NCBI GenBank assembly: GCA_024645305.1 | Contig: JAHEFU010000113.1 | Coordinates: 1-8,971 of the forward strand | DNA length: 8,971 nt | Reading direction: 5' to 3' | Origin: Planctomycetales bacterium | GTDB taxonomy: Bacteria > 4484-113 > JAFGCY01 | In this document: one piece after another, positions 6,215 to 8,971 of the stretch | How the letters are laid out: each line of letters opens with the position of its first letter | Numbering within the stretch: the stretch's first letter is position 1 | The notes under the pieces: model-generated | Told to the model about the DNA's origin: nothing | Seen by the model: only the letters and a program-made list of their open reading frames with translations | Database searches by the model: none | Position numbers and translations under genes: made by a program

Positions 6215-6216
6215 TC

Positions 6217-7644
6217 TTGTTCCTGCTCAGATCAGTCCTGATCCTGCTTGCACTGTTCCTCAGCCTCGCCTGGCCCGGGCAAGTCCGGGCTGCTGAGCAA
6301 CAGCTCGTTTCCATGCTGCGCCTGATCCCCCGCAGTCCGGGGGGTTCCGCCGCCCAGCCCCTGCCACTCGCCCTGTACGCCGAGTCAGGTTTCTATTTCG
6401 AACTGGGCATCCGGGATGCACTGGGCAATTCCCCATTTGAAGACTACATCACCCGTCGCCTGACGCTGCTGAATGCCATTTACTCCATCCGCATCCTGGA
6501 CCACGGCCGGGTAGACCTGTATACCCCGGCTACAGCCGGAGCATTCTGGACAGGGGTCGAGATGGAGCGGGGTACATACCGCGTCCCGGGTAGCCTGCTG
6601 CCGGACCATGTCTATTCGTGGTATGTACTGGCACAGGTGGATGAAGTTGGCGGCAGTGTATTCAGCGTGCGTTCGGAGCCGCTGTACTTCCATACTGCCG
6701 GATACGATGTCCTGCTGGCGGAGGGGAATTCCCGCAGGGATGGCAGCCTGGCTTTTGTCAACGGCCTGGGATTGCTGGGACAGCTGCAGGCGGCGGAATC
6801 CGTCGCTGTGAGGCATAGCCTGCAGGGTGTCAGCAGCTACGTCAACTACCCGCTGGCAACGGACAGCTACATCTGCAGTGCGATTGACCCACCGGGTAGC
6901 CGGCCCCTGCCCGCACCATCCCAGCAAAGCCTGCTGGAGCTGCCGGATCTGCTGGAGCTTGGTGCGATCATGCGTGAAGCCCATGAGCTGCATGCCTGGA
7001 TCGAGGGCGGGCGAGACCCCCTCGGACAGCTCAAGAGCCTCAGCACCCACTGTCGCCTGTTCATCAATTCACTGCAGGCACGGGGCAGTGGTGCGGCGGA
7101 GGATCTGGCCAGCCTGCTGGAGGTGGCTCGCCGCAGCGGCATCGAGGAAGCTCTCTCGGATCAGGAGAAGCTGGCCCTGCTCAGTGAGCTTTTGCTGCTC
7201 GGTGACCAGCTGGTTGCCAGTGGCACCGTGCGGCTGGAAAGTGATTCCGTACTGGCATTTGCCGAGTATGCGCGCAGTACTGACCGCCGCCTGCGCCAGC
7301 TCAGTGACATGGAACCGGCACTCTTCAGCCAGCTGGGGGCTGAGCGCGGCCGCTTCTGGCAGGAGTTCTTCCGCAGCCAGCGGGCCGAACTGGCGCTGAT
7401 AAATGAGGACATCCGCAGCGGTATGCTGACTGAGTCAGGCCTCGAGGAACTGCTGCGAAAATCCCGTGACAGGGCCAGTATGCAATTACCTGCAGCTTTT
7501 GATGGTAATGAAAAAGTGCAGTATGCGGATGAATTGTCTGCATTTGCTAAACTTGCGCCCACCGGAGATGCAGCTGCCTTCAGGAAACTGCTGGAAGCCC
7601 AGCTGAGCTGGGTGGCGGCTTCGGTCTGGCCCGGGCTGGAATGA
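6217..7644 (+). CDS. Unrecognised exported protein with an N-terminal beta-rich and C-terminal helical region
   Basis: I do not recognise this 475-residue protein. It begins with a clear signal peptide (hydrophobic core about 4-20, likely cleavage after VRA at 23-25). Residues 26-160 look beta-rich, with YSWYVLAQVDE-x4-VFSVRSEPLYF (133-157) resembling the last strands of an Ig/fibronectin type III-like domain. From about 235 to the end it is mostly amphipathic, leucine- and glutamate-rich helix. Two cysteines (C220, C279) flank the transition and could pair. The TTG at 6217 is the only plausible start: the frame has a stop at 6172-6174 and no ATG or GTG between, and the signal peptide begins at once. 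It is divergent from the SpoIIM-family gene and 48 bases upstream of pdxS. It may share the envelope role of its divergent neighbour, but that is inference. Confidence 0.8.
   Translation: MFLLRSVLILLALFLSLAWPGQVRAAEQQLVSMLRLIPRSPGGSAAQPLPLALYAESGFYFELGIRDALGNSPFEDYITRRLTLLNAIYSIRILDHGRVDLYTPATAGAFWTGVEMERGTYRVPGSLLPDHVYSWYVLAQVDEVGGSVFSVRSEPLYFHTAGYDVLLAEGNSRRDGSLAFVNGLGLLGQLQAAESVAVRHSLQGVSSYVNYPLATDSYICSAIDPPGSRPLPAPSQQSLLELPDLLELGAIMREAHELHAWIEGGRDPLGQLKSLSTHCRLFINSLQARGSGAAEDLASLLEVARRSGIEEALSDQEKLALLSELLLLGDQLVASGTVRLESDSVLAFAEYARSTDRRLRQLSDMEPALFSQLGAERGRFWQEFFRSQRAELALINEDIRSGMLTESGLEELLRKSRDRASMQLPAAFDGNEKVQYADELSAFAKLAPTGDAAAFRKLLEAQLSWVAASVWPGLE
7545..7553 (+). promoter_or_regulatory. 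Weak candidate internal promoter (TGC-TAAACT) ahead of pdxS
   Basis: The 3' end of the preceding gene has a local AT-rich patch (about 7490-7555). It contains TGCTAAACT, resembling the TGCTAGAAT and TGCTAGGAT motifs of other units, and also TTGATG-17 bp-TATGCG (7499-7527). Either could drive pdxS separately from the upstream gene. Both lie in coding sequence, so chance matches are likely. Confidence 0.2.
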
Positions 7645-7651
7645 GAAGTGA

Positions 7652-7669
7652 CCACCATTGAGATGGTGG
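7652..7669 (+). other. Hairpin in the short leader before pdxS
   Basis: CCACCAT-TGAG-ATGGTGG is a perfect 7-bp stem with a 4-nt loop. It fills most of the 48-bp gap between the exported-protein gene and pdxS and ends 7 bases before the pdxS Shine-Dalgarno sequence. Lacking a U-tract, it is more likely an RNA-processing or translation-modulating element than a terminator, if it has a role at all. Confidence 0.45.
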
Positions 7670-7676
7670 ATCCAAC

Positions 7677-7683
7677 AGGAGAT
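7677..7683 (+). promoter_or_regulatory. Shine-Dalgarno sequence (AGGAGAT) deciding the pdxS start
   Basis: AGGAGAT lies 9 nt before the ATG at 7693. The in-frame GTG at 7648 has no such site and would have to be read through the hairpin at 7652-7669, so the ATG is the better start. Confidence 0.75.
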
Positions 7684-7692
7684 CGAGAACAG

Positions 7693-8604
7693 ATGTCTAA
7701 GAAAAATGGCAGCAGCAATGGCTCTAGGAAGGGCAGCTACCGTACCAAGGTAGGCCTGGCTGAGATGCTCAGGGGCGGCGTGATCATGGATGTCACCAAC
7801 GCTGAGCAGGCCGTGATCGCCGAGCAGGCCGGTGCCGTGGCCGTGATGGCCCTGGAGCGCGTTCCGGCGGATATCCGCCGCGCCGGCGGGATTGCCCGCA
7901 TGAGCAATGTTGCGGTGATCCGCGAAATCATGGAAACAGTATCCATTCCCGTAATGGCCAAGTGCCGCATCGGGCATTTCGTGGAGGCCCAGATCCTGCA
8001 GGCCCTCGGGGTGGACTTCATTGACGAAAGTGAAGTGCTGACTCCGGCCGATGAGGCTTTCCACGTTGACAAGCACGGTTTCAAGGTGCCCTTCGTCTGC
8101 GGTGCCAAGGACCTCGGTGAGGCCCTGCGGCGCATCGGCGAGGGCGCGGCCCTGATCCGGACCAAGGGTGAGCCGGGCACCGGCAACATCGTCGAGGCCG
8201 TGCGCCACATGCGCAGTGTGCAGGGTGAGATCAAGGCCCTCAGCGTGCTGCCGAAGGAAGAACTGATGACGGCCGCCAAGGACCTCCAGGCCCCCTATGA
8301 CCTGGTCTGCTGGGTCGCAGCCAAGGGCCGCCTGCCCGTGCCGAACTTCGCGGCGGGTGGAATCGCCACCCCGGCGGACGCCGCCCTGATGATGCAGCTC
8401 GGAGCCGAGACCGTCTTCGTCGGCAGCGGGATCTTCAAGAGTGACGACCCCGCCCCGCGTGCGGCGGCCATCGTGCAGTCAGTGCTGCATTATGACAATC
8501 CGAAGAAGCTGGCCGAGGTCAGTGCCGGACTGGGTGAGGCCATGAGCGGGCTGGATGTTGCCAGTATGGCCGAGGCTGACAGGATGGCGGACCGCGGCTG
8601 GTGA
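7693..8604 (+). CDS. pdxS: Pyridoxal 5'-phosphate synthase lyase subunit PdxS
   Basis: PdxS makes pyridoxal 5'-phosphate from ribose 5-phosphate, glyceraldehyde 3-phosphate and ammonia supplied by the glutaminase PdxT. The 303-residue TIM-barrel protein is near full identity in the family's core: GGVIMDV (28-34, Asp 33), ALERVPADIR (53-62), VMAK-x-RIGH (87-95), DESEVLTPADE (111-121), TKGEPGTGNIVEAVRHM (157-173), NFAAGGIATPADAALMMQLGA (218-238) and VGSGIFKS (243-250), ending DRGW. Lys 90 and Lys 158 correspond to the two catalytic lysines (K81 and K149 in B. subtilis), so it should be active. A short serine- and glycine-rich N-terminus precedes the core. No pdxT lies within the window: the next gene encodes a lipoprotein, overlapping by one base. 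PdxT must be encoded elsewhere, or ammonia used directly. Confidence 0.98.
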   Translation: MSKKNGSSNGSRKGSYRTKVGLAEMLRGGVIMDVTNAEQAVIAEQAGAVAVMALERVPADIRRAGGIARMSNVAVIREIMETVSIPVMAKCRIGHFVEAQILQALGVDFIDESEVLTPADEAFHVDKHGFKVPFVCGAKDLGEALRRIGEGAALIRTKGEPGTGNIVEAVRHMRSVQGEIKALSVLPKEELMTAAKDLQAPYDLVCWVAAKGRLPVPNFAAGGIATPADAALMMQLGAETVFVGSGIFKSDDPAPRAAAIVQSVLHYDNPKKLAEVSAGLGEAMSGLDVASMAEADRMADRGW

Positions 8605-8971
8605 TGCGAGTACTCCAGGCACGTGCACTGCTGCCGCTGGCAATTGCCATGCTGCTTGTGCTGGGTGCCTGCCCCAACCGTGGTGGCGGGTCCAGCTCGG
8701 GACAGGCGGGTGGGCCTGGTGGAACGTCAGGGGCTAATGCCAACTACCGCGGGCCATTCAGCTTGAGCGCGCACCCGCTTTCCGAGGACAGCCTGCTGCA
8801 TAACCGCCGGATCCTGACAACGGAAATGAATACCTTCGCAGCGGATGACCTTGCCACGGATCCAGCACAGAGCAGCAAGCTGCAGTTCCGGACCCGCGGC
8901 ATCGAGACGGTGATGAACATCCCGCATAAACTGGACGGACGCAAGCGCCTGGCCATGTTCTTCCCGGACAG
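8604..8971 (+). CDS. N-terminal part of an unrecognised lipoprotein (runs off the window)
   Basis: The ATG overlaps the last base of the pdxS stop codon (TGATG) and the frame stays open for 122 codons to the window end. The product starts with MRVLQAR and a hydrophobic stretch (about 8-20), then lipobox L20-G-A-C23, so it should be lipidated on Cys 23 and held at a membrane. A flexible linker rich in Gly, Ser, Asn and Ala (about 24-46) follows, then a start of a folded region (YRGPFSLSAHPLSEDS from about 48). I do not recognise the family. The tight junction to pdxS suggests co-transcription, but a link to vitamin B6 is not evident. An in-frame GTG at 8601 is a minor alternative start. Confidence 0.8.
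   Translation, partial: MRVLQARALLPLAIAMLLVLGACPNRGGGSSSGQAGGPGGTSGANANYRGPFSLSAHPLSEDSLLHNRRILTTEMNTFAADDLATDPAQSSKLQFRTRGIETVMNIPHKLDGRKRLAMFFPD

Noticed and set aside
7648..7692. Fifteen extra N-terminal codons of pdxS from a GTG at 7648
   Set aside because: No Shine-Dalgarno sequence serves it, the stretch forms a hairpin, it is absent from the family, and AGGAGAT points to the ATG at 7693.
1..8971. tRNA or rRNA genes, CRISPR arrays, transposases, phage genes or an origin
   Set aside because: None were seen by eye on either strand; there are no spaced direct repeats, cloverleaf-like sequences or recombinase motifs.

Overview
The window is gene-dense, GC-rich bacterial chromosome (a hand count of 1381-1440 gives 43/60 G+C) with one AT-richer patch near 3430-3970 (3481-3540 gives 23/60). 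A HlyD-type membrane fusion protein, an ABC exporter and a lipobox protein point to a bacterium with an outer membrane. Taxonomy cannot be fixed by reading. The IF-1 and RsmI sequences and the use of PdxS-type vitamin B6 synthesis fit lineages outside the classic enterobacterial gammaproteobacteria; Spirochaetota is one loose possibility from remembered family sequences.

Left part (1-3317): a divergent promoter region separates a cut-off minus-strand gene with a signal peptide (1-48) from a plus-strand operon. The operon holds a YbhG/HlyD-like membrane fusion protein, a YbhF-like ABC ATPase and a single YbhR/YbhS-like ABC-2 permease, with overlapping gene ends. Together they should form a tripartite drug or lipid exporter.

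Middle (3318-4786): a cluster of palindromes, then an AT-richer minus-strand orphan gene with one membrane anchor, then rsmI (16S rRNA 2'-O-methyltransferase) on the minus strand. rsmI is broken: the methyltransferase core and the C-terminal part lie in different frames, and the segment that should carry the family's FYES-HR motif is missing.

Right part (4787-8971): infA (IF-1, TTG start) runs towards a minus-strand SpoIIM/DUF95-family membrane protein (GTG start). Only 18 bp separate that gene from a divergent plus-strand gene for an unrecognised exported protein (TTG start). This is followed by pdxS (pyridoxal 5'-phosphate synthase lyase subunit) and, overlapping by 1 base, a lipoprotein gene that leaves the window.

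The most interesting signal is regulatory. Genes that head transcription units mostly lack a Shine-Dalgarno sequence and instead have a -10-like hexamer (TACTAT, TAGAAT, TATAAT, TAGGAT) ending 6-9 nt before the start codon, whereas operon-internal genes such as the ATPase and pdxS have strong Shine-Dalgarno sequences. This suggests routine leaderless transcription, including a pair of overlapping divergent leaderless promoters at 6199-6216.
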